From: Porites lobata
Taxonomy: Eukaryota > Cnidaria > Anthozoa > Scleractinia > Poritidae
Direction of reading: 5' to 3'
NCBI GenBank assembly: GCA_942486035.1
Contig: CALNXK010000015.1
Span: 612,001-676,000 of the forward strand
Length of the DNA: 64,000 nucleotides
Positions 33,564 to 45,479 of this stretch are shown here, piece by piece; the first letter of the stretch is position 1, and each line of letters begins with the position of its first letter. The notes under the pieces are model-generated. The model searched no databases. It was given only the letters and a program-made list of their open reading frames with translations, and had not been told where the DNA came from. The translations under genes and the position numbers were made by a program.

Positions 33564-34332
33564 CTAGACTTTTTCACCGGAGGAAGGTTTGTTAACAGCT
33601 TGACTAACTTGATTTTGTGGTCGCCCATACAAAAATATGGCTGCAATAACTAAACCAGCACCCAACAAAAACTGACCACTCAGCTGGAAGTGAAACAGAT
33701 ACACTGAAATTACACAAGATACGATAATTGAGAAGGATGTTGCAAAGCCCTTAAGAATGTTGTCAGCATACTTAACTACCACTGCAACCAGAAGACCACC
33801 AAATGCCTGCATGAAAATGACAATCCACACAACATTGGTGTATCCAAATAGCATTCCCTTCTCGGCAATTTTGTCACCGTCTTTGATTTGCATGCCAATC
33901 AGGCCGATTAATGTTCCATAGATGCCCAGTTGAATGTTTCTCAGCCATACAGACATCTGTGAGCCTTTCAGGATCTTTTCAAAGTATACACCTTTGACAA
34001 AGTAAAACAACATCATACACTCAGTATTAGAGATGTACAAATGTACTGCTAGAAAATTAATTTTTACATGAAACACAGAAAAGGAAAGAGAAACAAAAAT
34101 AGGGAGCACCTTCAATTCTCAATTTGCTTTACATTTCTAACAATATAATGTAATTAGTATAGGTAATAGCATGATTTGTAGTGATATTTGGCATAAATAC
34201 CACGAGTAATATTTCAAAATTGTTATACGTAATTTCAAGAGCTGTTAGGCGAGTGAAATTTATGCCAAATCTCATGTAGAAATCATGCTATTAATTGTTT
34301 ATACTAGTACCCTTAGAAGGTTTGTAATTTTC

Positions 34333-34365
<33 letters not shown>

Positions 34366-37300
34366 ACTGCTCTAAGCCAATCAAATTGCAGAAATTTTTC
34401 ATGTAGTAGTATAAAAGCAATAATCCCTTTGCAGTTTGAATGCACGACCAGTGGCAGATTCAAATCGTGAAGAAAGTGGGAGAACCACTCATCCATTTCC
34501 AAGATGAGAGGGGCATCCTCAAATTTAACAATTAGCAATTATTGAATGAGGCCGAGTATCATCTGAAGAATTATGGAGATGAGGAGGTCCGGCCTTGCGG
34601 GATAACACCGTCTGACATCTCCATACTTCTTCAGTTGATATGAAAGCTAAATTCAATAATTGTTCTATTAATCATTCAAAATAATTCCTAGTTTAAAAAC
34701 AAGCTAAAACATGCTTACCTCCATCAATGTCAAGTTCATCTTAATAGTGCATGTTTAGTGGGAACTTTAAGAGATAAAGGGCTGTTCAGGTCTCCAAACT
34801 AATACTCCAAATACATTTAGCAGATGTCGTCTGTCGAGTTGTCTTCTTGCTGTTCTTGTTATTAGACAATAGTTTGCCGTGAAACGAGTAAAATGTTCTG
34901 CCATTTTGCACTCACTACCAAAACAAATCAAACTCGTCCCCAGGTCTTCTCAGTTAACGGTTCAATAACTGCCAATTTTGCTGCACAATTGACGTCAACA
35001 ATTCAATATCGCAAATTCTTCCAAATTTGGTTGACAATAGCTGGTTATGATGAATTATGTGTGAGATTTTAGTGAATCAGAAAAGGTGAACTGGATATTC
35101 TTCCAGATGATGTTCTGGTCACTAAATTGATTTTTGCATATTTCTACAGGATGTGTACCACTCATCATTTTGTATCTTTGGTGATTTTTTTGGATGCAGA
35201 ACTCAGGGATAACAAAGTCACTGAGAGCTGGATAGAGTGCAGGGTTGTCACCAAGATTTCAAGTTGCCGGGTAAATACAACAAGTAGGCGGGGAATCAAA
35301 TGGCCAGGGATTTCTTTTGGTTCTATTTTTCTTCTATTTTCCGATACTCTCTTAGTAGCCGGGGAAAATCCCCGGCCCCCGGCTCTTAATGACAACCCTG
35401 AGAGTGTGATGAGAAAAGTAGGGCCACTATGGGAATCTATTAAACCGTCCACCTTTTAAGCAGACTCTTGCAGTTCCTTTCACTTAGGGTAAAATGTTGG
35501 GATGGAGGGGGCAGGGGGGGGGGCAATACAATAATTATTGTATCTCAGAATTGTATTATTATTCACAAGTTATATTTTCTAGAAGACCTATTTCGAGACG
35601 TCTTGCATGAACATACGTTATACTACATATTTGCTAGTGAAGCTCTCACTTCAGCCTCTACCCAGGCCCACTGAATAAATTAGCAAAGCAAGTAAATGGT
35701 TCAGGATGTAGAGTTATTGGTAGCACACAGGAGGGTGTGAAGCATAAAAGATGTTAAAGAGTCATACATAGAGGATATTACACGGTGGCGAGAAGATATG
35801 AATTTTATGTTCGAGTGGCAAGAACAATATCTCACGAGTGAGCGAAGCGAACGAGTGAGATATTGTTCTTGCCACGAGAACATAAAAATCATATCTTCGA
35901 GCTAACGTGTAATGTTCTTTTTATTATATGGAGAAACCAATTCAACAAAAGCAAAAGGCGGGAATCGTGACGTCCTTGAACGATATGACACTCACAAAGG
36001 TGACATACGGAAAATACGCCACTCGGGTCCCGGATGAAGTGGCGTATGGAATCTACGAGTGGTTTAGTTCCCAGTAAAACACTCTCCTCCATATAATAAA
36101 AGGTGATATCTACGTGTGACTCAAGCTTATTCCCCTGGCAATCTTCCCAATTGTAACCATAACTTAAATGTACTCACTGAGCCAATTGACATTTATGTTA
36201 TAACATAACCAAGGGCTAAAAGCACCAGACAATACACTGTAAAAGATAGTAGGGGAATTAAATTCAGCCTTCTGTAAACTCCATGGTGGGTGTATATTAT
36301 TACTCCCAGTAACGTTTTTTTTTCTGTTCAAAAAAAATTTTCATTAATGGATAAGTAGTTTTCAGTCTTGACGAGGATAATCTGTTAGAACAACTAAAAT
36401 TTTAAATTTTCTCTCAGTACTTAATAAGACTGAACACCTTTGCAAAATATGACATAAAACAAAAGAAGCTGCATAGAAATTGATGCATACCACTTTGAAT
36501 GAATGCACTACATTTTAGATTTTGCCAACATTAATTAACCCACAGACAAATTTAATAATATGGATTGTGTAGTTAATACATAATTGATCAACCAGAGCAC
36601 TAGAACAAAAAAGCCTGCTAAAACACACCTGCAAATCCAGAACAAAGAGTGGACAGAATAACAGCAACTAATCCCAGCAATGGACTCTGTGATACTTCTG
36701 GTGGAGCAGCAGTCTGAATTGACTTAGTCTGATCTTCCGAATGATTGGATGGTCCATCTTTTGGCTGCAGTTGAACAATGGAGACACCCACAAACAACAT
36801 GAAGAGTGATAGCCATTGAAGCTTGACGAGAGTTTTGTTGAGCATGAACACGGAGAACAGCGCCGTTGTGAGAATCTTTAGTTGGTATGTCACCTTCCAA
36901 AGGAATGAGGCAATTATTAAATTATTAAGAAGTCATGTACATTTTTTCATTTTATAATTATTAATGTTTTAAATTATTTTGTTTAACTGTTTTTAAAGGT
37001 TCTCTAATTGTCATGGCAACCCAAATGATCACTGAGCCTGGACCTGAGTCATGCATAAAGATCAGAGTAGACAATAAAAAAGTAAACTGTATGCTTGTTG
37101 ACAAAAAGGTTTCAGTAGAAAAAAAAAAAACAACAACAACAACAAAAACAAATAAAAAACAAAACAAACAAGCAAAAAAAAACTTTTGTTGACTAAAATT
37201 GCTGCTGCAGTTGCCAAATGAATTTGGTGACCTGTGTTTGGCATAGCCAGCATAATCAAACCACAGACCTTCCAAGTTCAGATTTCTAGAAAATTTTCTG

Positions 37301-40300
37301 TACAATCTGAGTGATAATTTAAGTAACTATATGATCACTGTTCCAAGGTGACATTCTAAAATGAAGCAATGAAGCTGCTAGGTACATGGTGTACCAACAG
37401 CCCTCTCTTGTACATACACAGGGTTTTAACCCAAAAGATGTCACAAGCCAAGTGATCCCTCTATAATCCACTGTGTTTGGCCTTAAGGATGGTAATCTGG
37501 CACGGATCAAATCATAATTTGATCCTCCAGATGCAACTGGGAACAAACTGGCATTTACATGTATACTGTTCATGACATTTCAGGTCAAAATACTGAGAAT
37601 ACATACATGTGCAGCTAAATGTAAGCTCCTGTGTGGCAGGTATAAAACACAGGTAACAGGTCACAAGTGCAGGTCAGTGCTGTATTGATAAATAACTGAG
37701 ATACCACAAATGACTTTATACATGTAGATTGCCCCTCCCAAATAAATGCCCCTTATCTAATAGATGTCCCCTTTATGCTGTAAAAATTGAATTAGACTCC
37801 CCCTATGAGAATTACTCCAAATACTAGGAATTAACAAAAAGGAGCAAGATCATCCAATTCATTAGGTTATTATTTTGCTTGATTAACAAGGCTTTGCACA
37901 GGGCTATCATTAAGAGGCGGGGGCTGGAGATTTTCCCCGTCTACTATGGATGTGACCCCCAGCTACTTTCAAAGAAAAAGAGAAGAAAAATAGAACTAAA
38001 AGAAACCTCTGGCTGTTTGATTCTCCGCCTATACGTACTTGTTGTATTTACCCGGAAACTTGAAATGTTAGTGACAATTCTGTTTGCATATTTCATCTTG
38101 TTCAATGTCAAGTTCATGGATGGGATTTGAAAGAGGGATATGGATTTCTAGACAGCCTACATGTAGACATATATATATATATATATATCAACTGACTGAG
38201 TGAAATATTCCAAAGCATATTACTATTTTTGTTGAGCTTGTTACAGTTATGAGAATATATACTTTTAAATGCCTCCTATCTAATACACGCCCCAGACATT
38301 TATTAGGGCTTGTGTTGTTAATTTTCCGCAGGGCTATCCATGGTGACCTGTCTTCTAAACTGCACTTGTGACCTGCAACCCTGGCTGTAACCTGCGTACT
38401 TTTAAACCTACTGCATGCAAATATGTCTGTACGATCTCTGGTTATAAATAAAGTTGTTCTTGTCATTGTATCCTACTAACTTATTAGTACAATTACTGTA
38501 CCTGAAATGTAGCAGCATCCAGATTAGAAATTGCAACATACTGAAGGTTATTCTGTATGGTGTAAATCAATGCTGGAACAGACAGTTTGAGAGTGTCCCA
38601 TGGTTGTCCAATGATTGATGCACATAAAAACTGTAGCCAGTCACGAACATTGCCTTTTTCCACCAGTATAATTACAAGACAGGCCAATACTTTAAAAATT
38701 TCTGCAAAAACCACAGCTGTTGTCGCAATATACAAGTCCCCAGGGAGTGTGCGGGAGTAACGGATTGTCAAAATCAGTGATGCATTCTGTACCGTCAAGG
38801 TAACAAGACTTACATACTTAAGGCTACAAAAACCGTGCTCTGAAAATAGAAGAATTCAAGATCATTGAGTTTGAGTGAAGAGAAGTCCATAATTCAGTTT
38901 ATTATAAACTTATCACAGTGTGGCAAAGTGGTTAATATTCCTTTTACTTTGACAAGTGGCCAACATCAAAATTCAACAAATTGTCCAAATTCTTTTTTTG
39001 ATAAAATTTTAACAAAACAAATACTACTCCCCCACCCCCCGTACTTTAGTTAGTTAGTGACACCTTACAAGATCCTATCATTCATTCTAGTCATGGGCTA
39101 AACTCGCAATCCAGAGGCCTGATCATACAGCAAACAGCAGCTGGATTTGATCTTGGTAGTCCCAAGTTCAACTCGCTGCACATGTTTGTACCTAGCCAAA
39201 TGATGTTTTGTTCCTAGCGAGTAATGATTATTTTTGTCTTGTTATGTTTGTTTAAATTAATTATATTTCGTTTATTATTTGAGGGACACGCACCGTGATT
39301 GCATCTCCCCTAAAAGGTCAGTTATTTGTATTGTTTATCATTAATTTTTAAAAACTACACTTAGGTATTCTTGGTTAAAGGGGGAAATAAACGGAAAAAA
39401 TTTAAAAAGGGATCTGAGTCAATAGATGGTTTTCACTGTCACGCAATAGGCACAGCACAACATACATGTAACATAACATAACATAACATAATGTATTTAT
39501 TCAAGATGATGAACTAAAAATTATAACACATCTTGAAAAGGAAAACTGGAGGTTGACCCTATGATGTTTCCCTACATAAAAAGATAAAAACAGATGTATG
39601 CTATGTACAATAATTATAGCAGGGGCGGATCTAAGGGGAGGGTGCAGGGGGTGCGCACCCCCCCCTTCCCTGCGGTTTTCTAATACAACTGGTATTCTGC
39701 AAAAAAAAAAACTATGTGGTTTATTGGTGTTGAAGTAGAGCAAGAGACGAGTGCACCCCCTCCTAAAAAAAATCCTGGATCCGCCCCTGTATAGAATATA
39801 AAATAGACATTTAAAAACTATTTACAAAACTATTTGCTTTTTTTTTACAAAAAAATAAATTGGAAACCATCTAGTGGAAGAAGCTATGAAAATAAAAATG
39901 TTACAAAAGACTGATATATAAACAATTTGTGCAAGTCTCAGGTCTGTGGGCCCACAGCTTCTCACACAACTTTTCACGCACCTTTGTAGAGCTTTGTATG
40001 AAGATGCCATATTTGTGTACAGTTTTGGTACACAAATATGGCCACCAGAAATCAATGAAAACATCTGGAGTTCACTTTTTCTATAAAAGCTCTTTCTTTT
40101 TACTCAAGAGCTAGCATATGTGTGCATAAACACATCTTTTAATACTTAAAATGGTTAAACTGCTGAAAACCAAGAGGAGAGGCTTTTTTTCAACGAGATA
40201 GCATTCCTAATTTGTGTCAAGCACTGTGAAAACTCGGAAGTTCAAATTGCTGTAGTTTTGAAATGAAACACGCTACGGGACTGGAAACTTGTACAAGGAT

Positions 40301-42214
40301 TTATTTTTTGTTTATCTTCAACCTTGTGTAAGTGAGAATTCGTAAAACCTCGCTATTTTGACTTTACAATTTGATGAAGTCACCGTGAAAACCATCTATA
40401 GAGAGTTTAAGCATCACGTATACGGCAAATGTCACATTCAAGTTAAGAATTTATCAAAATAGAAAATGAGCAGATGAACAGATCAAATCAATTGTTATCG
40501 ATAAAAGATTGCTTGAAACTGCTTATTTACGCGTTAAAATAATGAACAGTAAATGACAAGTCACGGAAAAACTTGGTCACGTGGCACAAATTCATGTTTG
40601 CCGTTACACATGTAAATGTGATGCTTAACCTCTCTAAAAAAACAGTGACTCACATTGCAAATAACTATATTCCAAAACGGTTTTGTGAATGTAGTAAATA
40701 AAATTTCAGAGACAGCCCAATTTCAAGTGTGAGTGAAATAGTGCCAGCCATGAAAAATGTTCAAGTGTGAAAATTATTTCAAGACAAGGTAGACACTGTG
40801 CTTTGTGGGGACCCAAAGAAAGTTGATCTGTGATTAAAATATTAATCTGGTAAAATATTCTCCTCTAGATGAGGTGAGCAAACATTTTCATTCTCAAAAT
40901 AGTTAATATAAACCACTTCTTAAGTCATGAGCCTTTTACATGAAGTTATTAGTATAGGTAATAGGATGATTAGTAGTGATATTTGGCATAAATACCACGA
41001 GTGATATTTCAAAATAGTTATACGTAATTTCACGAGCCGTTTGGCGAGTGAAATTTGAGACAATTTTGAAATATCATGAGTGGTATTTATGCCAAATATC
41101 ATGTACAAATCATGCTATTATTTGAGGTATTTCAAATTAAGCTGAAATACCACTGCTCTAAGCCAATCAAATTGCAGAAATTTCTCATGTAGTGGCATAA
41201 TTGTAGAAATAAAATCTTTCTGTCTCTGCAATTTTATGTTCCCCATCCATGTACAGCTGTAGACAAGATTTTTTTAAAAGCCACCAGCACATAAGACATC
41301 AGACAAAACAGACTAGGTATAACTGCCATTCATTTGAGGCTTTAATTTAGAGTGGATTAAATTGTAGCACACCCAAATTTAGCCACTGGAATTTCTTCAC
41401 AGTCTATAAAGCTCAAAATTAAAAATAATAATATTAACAAAAAAACCAGCAGGCAAATGGGCTCAAATGGTGCAACAACTTATAAAACTCATGATTGACA
41501 TAAAAGAATGGAAACAACGAAGTCAACACAACAGAACCTAGGAAAACAAAAGGTGCGAAACAAAGAGACAGTTCACAGGTTCTTGCATCGGGTTAAACCC
41601 GGCAAATGCGACGTCTAAACCCCAGACTGCTGTAAATCCACCACAAATAATAGATTAACAATGATCTTCCCCGTGAACACAAATAATTTATATTTAACGA
41701 ACTTTACATGTAACCTTGCAGCTACAATAAATAAATTTCACTCGCAAACGTTCTTACATTGCCCGTATGTTTGCTCCTGACAACCGGGATGCATAAATAA
41801 ACATTTACTGCCACGTTTAAAAGCAATCTTAACCTTGAATTAAAATTTTAGCACTTTCTAAAATTGAAAAGTCTGACGACGACTTTACGCCTCGATTTGC
41901 CAAAAAAAAACAAAACTGATGTTTTAAACATTTTTTTCTTACAAAAGTAAGGTTAATGGATCGATTATAATGAGCTGTTTGGAATCAATTATAAGATTCA
42001 AGCTTCAGTAATTCAAGTCGCGCGAGAATGTGTTTGCTTGACGGATCATACTGTACTAAAGCTGTTGGTTTTTGACCGTGAAAACAGCACGAGAAGGAAG
42101 AAAGTTAGGTGAAACAAAATGAATTACAATCAGTATCAAACAGAAATAATAAATACACTAATGTTGGCGAAAATCAATGATCTTCTCACCTTCTTTCGTC
42201 GGTTTCCCGGCCAT
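33564..42214 (-). CDS. SLC35A2: UDP-galactose transporter, Golgi nucleotide-sugar antiporter
   Basis: Four coding exons join in frame: 42214-42190, 38839-38502, 36893-36629 and 33991-33564, giving 351 aa. The first holds only 25 coding bases (MAGKPTKE plus one base) with donor G|GTGAGA; the next acceptor is TATTTTCAG. The product exchanges cytosolic UDP-galactose for luminal UMP in the Golgi and so feeds galactosylation. About ten membrane segments are expected. Family signatures include LKYVSL, VQNASLIL, RYSRTLPGD, QNNLQYVAISNL, TYQLKILTTALFSV, GVYFEKILKG and KYADNILKGFATS. The forms VQNASL, RTLPGD, KGNV and QAFGGLLVAVVVKYADN are closer to SLC35A2 than to SLC35A1 or SLC35A3. UDP-GlcNAc as an added substrate cannot be excluded. 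The loop in exon 3 (QPKDGPSNHSEDQ) is longer than in vertebrates. The tail ends SSGEKV, without a dilysine signal. Introns of 3.4, 1.6 and 2.6 kb contain MITEs. Confidence 0.95.
34156..34413. mobile_element. MITE of the GGCATAAATACCACGAGT family, in SLC35A2 intron 3
   Basis: It begins AGTATAGGTAATAGCATGATTT and ends AGCCAATCAAATTGCAGAA...CATGTAGTAGTATA. Inner inverted pieces (GCATGATTTGTAGTGATATT and ATCATGCTATTA) make it partly palindromic. It is about 90% identical to 40951-41200 and is related at both ends to the ORF-carrying element at 60912-62297. Confidence 0.8.
34545..34735. mobile_element. Palindromic MITE, ATCATCTGAAGAATTA family, copy 2
   Basis: It matches 25486-25690 in the same orientation, including CATCTGAAGAATTATGGAGAT, its inverse ATCTCCATACTTCTTCAG, and the run to AACATGCTTACCT. 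It lies in SLC35A2 intron 3. Confidence 0.8.
35264..35402. mobile_element. 139-bp MITE with ends CAGGGTTGTCA
   Basis: Inverted ends CAGGGTTGTCACCAAG and CTTAATGACAACCCTG. The interior has GCCGGGGAAAATCCCCGGC, itself a palindrome. A related but inverted copy lies at 37892-38085 (CAGGGCTATCATTAAG). Both are in SLC35A2 introns. Confidence 0.75.
35764..36107. mobile_element. Element with a near-perfect 60-base-arm hairpin
   Basis: At about 35770-35925 the arms TGGCAAGAACAATATCTCAC and GTGAGATATTGTTCTTGCCA close on GAGTGAGCGAAGCGAACGAGT. The outer parts GAGAAGATATGA and TCATATCTTC also pair. A further inverted pair, TTTTTATTATATGGAG and CTCCATATAATAAAAG, brackets 35916-36107. It is non-coding, in SLC35A2 intron 3. 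Confidence 0.75.
37892..38085. mobile_element. Inverted copy of the CAGGGTTGTCA MITE
   Basis: It shares, in reverse order, AAAGAAATCCC-like, AGAAGAAAAATAGAA(C)TAAAAGAAA and TTGTATTTACCCGG(A)AACTTGAA blocks with 35264-35402. It is in SLC35A2 intron 2. A (TA)n tract follows at about 38168-38188. Confidence 0.65.
39620..39789. mobile_element. 170-bp MITE with ends CAGGGGCGGATC and TATAG flanks
   Basis: Inverted ends CAGGGGCGGATCTAAG and CCTGGATCCGCCCCTG are flanked by TATAG (39615-39619 and 39790-39794). The inner G- and C-runs (GGGGGTGCGCACCCCCCC) are palindromic. The CAGGGGCGGATC end resembles hAT-type MITEs. It lies in SLC35A2 intron 1, just after an (ACATA)n tract at about 39470-39490. Confidence 0.8.
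40951..41200. mobile_element. MITE of the GGCATAAATACCACGAGT family, in SLC35A2 intron 1
   Basis: Same family and orientation as 34156-34413. It has a longer inner palindrome (GATATTTGGCATAAATACCA against TGGTATTTATGCCAAATATC). It ends CATGTAGTGGCATAA. Confidence 0.82.
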
Positions 42215-42896
42215 GTTTATTTCAGATTCAGCGCGGTGCCGGATGAGCCTGCGAGGATTATCGCTGTTCAAATCACAGGCAACCCAGACCCTGTGAAAAT
42301 TTTACCCAGAGTTCCCTCTGTTCATCCGCAGTTCCTCATCCGGGACCCTCCTGAGTAGGCACTCCTATTCCTCCTTGGCGTCACCTTTGGTGAAGTTCTC
42401 AGATTTTCAGGTTGGCGTTTGCGTGATTTTAATGATTTTGATCCTCGATCAGCTGATTTTTAACAAAGATACAAATGTCAAAGAAACAGGTAAACACAGA
42501 TGCAGTACTGTATGCTCTATGATTCTATATACAGGGAAATCTTATGGATGTTATGAATGAAGGCACACAATTTATGCTTGTAATTTACACAATTGTTTAA
42601 CTACGTAGCTGCATGGTAGCTGTTGTAAGGGTAGGTAAGCAGAAGCCCATCGGAAAACACTTAGCTTTATCTAGATTTTCTTTGTTATCGGGATAACCGA
42701 ACGGTTACGAACTCAAAGTAAGCTTTAATACATGTAACTTGATTTTCTTCGTTGCTATGAATTTGATCACTGTTCTGCAACTGTACATTTCCTTCGCCGA
42801 ACGCCGATCGGCCGTCGAGCACCCGCACCCTGTAGTTGCTGACCCTGTAGTTTGGCATTCGGCGGCCTAGTCTGAAACGGCAAGTCATTTGTACTG
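42215..42896. other. SLC35A2 5' region, no gene seen
   Basis: The SLC35A2 5' UTR and promoter should lie just above 42214 on the minus strand. The first 150 bases are relatively G+C-rich. I see no TATA box and no other coding exon. Confidence 0.4.
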
Positions 42897-45285
42897 CAGT
42901 ACCGTTCAAAGAAAGTTGACACTCAATTCTCGATCCTCGCGAGAATCGAATCGAGAATCGAGACTGTATTCTCGATTGTTATGTCTCAATACTCGATTCC
43001 TGCAGGACGCATCAAACCGGAATGGACTTTGTTTAGGTTTGAGAAATTCGCTCTCTGCTCTCGACACTTGATTGCGGCGAGAGTCTACAACCATTGGGCA
43101 AGTTTTGAATAATCTTCTTACTTCTCTTATGTCGGAAAAAACTTTCCACTGCATAAAGTAACAAACTCTGGTGAACTTTTGAGTCCTGCGAGAGACGCCT
43201 CAATTAACTATGCAAATTCAAGATACAGTAGTGAAGTGACAGAAATCTGCATATTTTGTTCGAACGGCTCTGGGTAATACTTTTGTGCTGAAACCTTGAA
43301 AATGTTCGAACAGCATTTTGCATCATAAAAATAGCAGGAGTTGTCATTTCACTAGTTGAACGTAAACAGCAATTCATGACTGTTTATCTAACGTGGAATG
43401 CAAAATTAAAGGAAGCTTGAATAGAGTACTAAAGTGATGACGTCATAAAAATGAAATTTCTGAAATTATGGGATTTGTTAGGATATTTTGAAAGAACAAT
43501 GTCCAAGAGGCCTACTTGCCAAAAAATGAGCATTTCGCGGCTAATTGTCTCTGAGATCGTAGCCCAGTTATACTCAGAAAACTCCATACAAACCCTTCTA
43601 ATTTTTTTTGGGTCGACCCCAAAAAAATTTCGGTTCAAAATGTAAATGCAACTGTCTGGCCCAGGTAGAAATTTTCCAGTCAAAGTGGTCCACCTCCAGA
43701 GGTGGGTTTTTTACTATTTACATGGGCAAACTGGTCGCTCCACTGTTTAGACAAATGGTACGCAGAATTCAGGACTGGTAAATTTCATCCCGGAATCACA
43801 TTTACCATTTGTACAAATCAGTTCCATTTACCAAAAAACGGCCGCAAATTGCCTGAACCAGTATCAAAGATGGCTTTGAAGAAATGGAACAGGAATTTCC
43901 ATTTGGAATATTCCGTCCGGAAGAACAGGACTGTACCTTTTCAGATGTTCCATTGCTCCTAGAAATCTTCCTGTGGAATGACCCAAAAAGTTGTGTTCTG
44001 TTTACTTTCCATGTCTGACTGGATTTTCGGGAATATAAATTTGGTAAATGGTAAACAACTGTGGTCCTCTTTGACCAGACGGTCTTGTCCGACCGAAACT
44101 TGCCATTCCATTTTCAAAAATTCTCGTTTCTAGCCCTTCTTTGCTAAGCAGTAGTCAAAATGTTTGTGGAAATGTAAATGGATTGCTTGATTCGATTGCA
44201 AACTTTGTTTCAACTGAAAAATGTCATTCCATTTTCTCTTGATAATTCCACTGGTTTCTAATTGGTTAGTTTGGCAAAATGGAAAGCATCCAAAGTCTCC
44301 AATTATTGCTTCTCGCATGTTCTCATTGTTTTGTTCTTTGGCTTGTCTTTTGAATTGTACTTGCCAATTTCTTTGGATTGCCTGATTATGCATGTCCATG
44401 GGCATTATCGCAGTTGATTTTTTTGTTCATTGGTGCCTATTTATCACTGGAAGTTTCATTTGTAATTATATCTTGACCTGAATTGCTTTTTTGTGATAGC
44501 GTGACCTCAGTTTGATATTTCATCCTCTGCTTTTTAAATTTATGAGACCTTATTGCTTACCTAAAAGTTTCAATAATTTATTTGCACATACATGTAAAGC
44601 TTAAGAAAACTTAAAGAAACCTCAAAGAGCTTTGAAAACAATAGATGTAGTCTTGTGCAATACAAACTGCTTTTAAGATTTAACATGTATCACGCAATTT
44701 CTCATCAAGGTTGTGGCAGTCACGTTCTAGGCAACAAAAAAGTTAATGCGTATCATGTTTTACCGCATGAGAAGAGTCTGATAGAAAAAAAAGCCGAATT
44801 CTAAAAGATGAACTTAACTTAAAAGAAAGTACCATTTTTCCTTGTGGAATTAAGACCATTGTTTCTGGAAAGTTTTCAACGATCACGTATGCAATTTCAG
44901 AGCCACAGGCTAGTCAAGTTACAGACATTCATGTATTTTATCATGGCCCAGTGGCCAGGTAAGCCCAGAATCGTTTGTTTGCATTTGGAGGAGGCTCTTG
45001 AAACTGTATTTGAGGACATGAAGCTTGATACGTACAAGAAGAGAAATTTGCTTTACTATGGTCTTGTTTCAATTCTAGTCGCTCACACGAATAAACCATG
45101 CGGTGTTGTGTTATGTCTATTTGAAATTATCAAGAAATCCTGAAGTCATGGGTCAAACTTTTGTTTTCTGTCTCATGAGACTTGATCCTCAACTCGATTC
45201 TCAATTTGTACAGAAATCAAGAATCGAGAATCAAGCAAGAATTGAGACTCACAACAGACTGTCAACTTACTTTTGAGTGGTACTG
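42897..45285. mobile_element. Possible 2.4-kb DNA transposon with ends CAGTACC
   Basis: CAGTACCGTTCAAAGAAAG...TTGACA at 42897 is mirrored by TGTCAACTTACTTTTGAGTG...GTACTG ending at 45285. Next to both ends lie runs of ATTCTCGAT / ATCGAGAAT. No target duplication is clear. The longest frame inside (99 codons at 44844-45143) is not recognised as a transposase. Smaller repeats inside (TGGTCCACCTCC near 43690, AAATGGTA motifs near 43755) suggest nesting. Confidence 0.5.
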
Positions 45286-45479
45286 TCAAGTGTTGACAGG
45301 CCAAACGCAACTCATATGAAGCTCGTGATAGTGTGAAATGTGACCTTAGCTTAGCCTTGAATAACAGAGGTTTTCCTCTTTTCTTTCTGGTGCATATATT
45401 ATGCAGTGCATGGAGTATCATAAACGTTGACTGAACAAATCTTATTTTGCCATTTAGAGGTCATAAAGCTGATCTGTTT

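Noticed and set aside
38823..38839. An alternative SLC35A2 acceptor at TTTTTGTAG (exon from 38823)
   Set aside because: It breaks the frame with the first exon at 42214-42190, whereas the TATTTTCAG acceptor at 38840 keeps it.
39090..39190. A possible tRNA-derived SINE, because of AAGTTCAACTC
   Set aside because: Only a weak B-box-like string is present, with no convincing A box or cloverleaf.
42119..42358. A plus-strand 79-codon frame over the SLC35A2 start
   Set aside because: It is antisense to the first coding exon and 5' UTR of SLC35A2.
44844..45143. A 99-codon plus-strand frame inside the CAGTACC element, considered as a transposase fragment
   Set aside because: No DDE or other transposase motif is visible.
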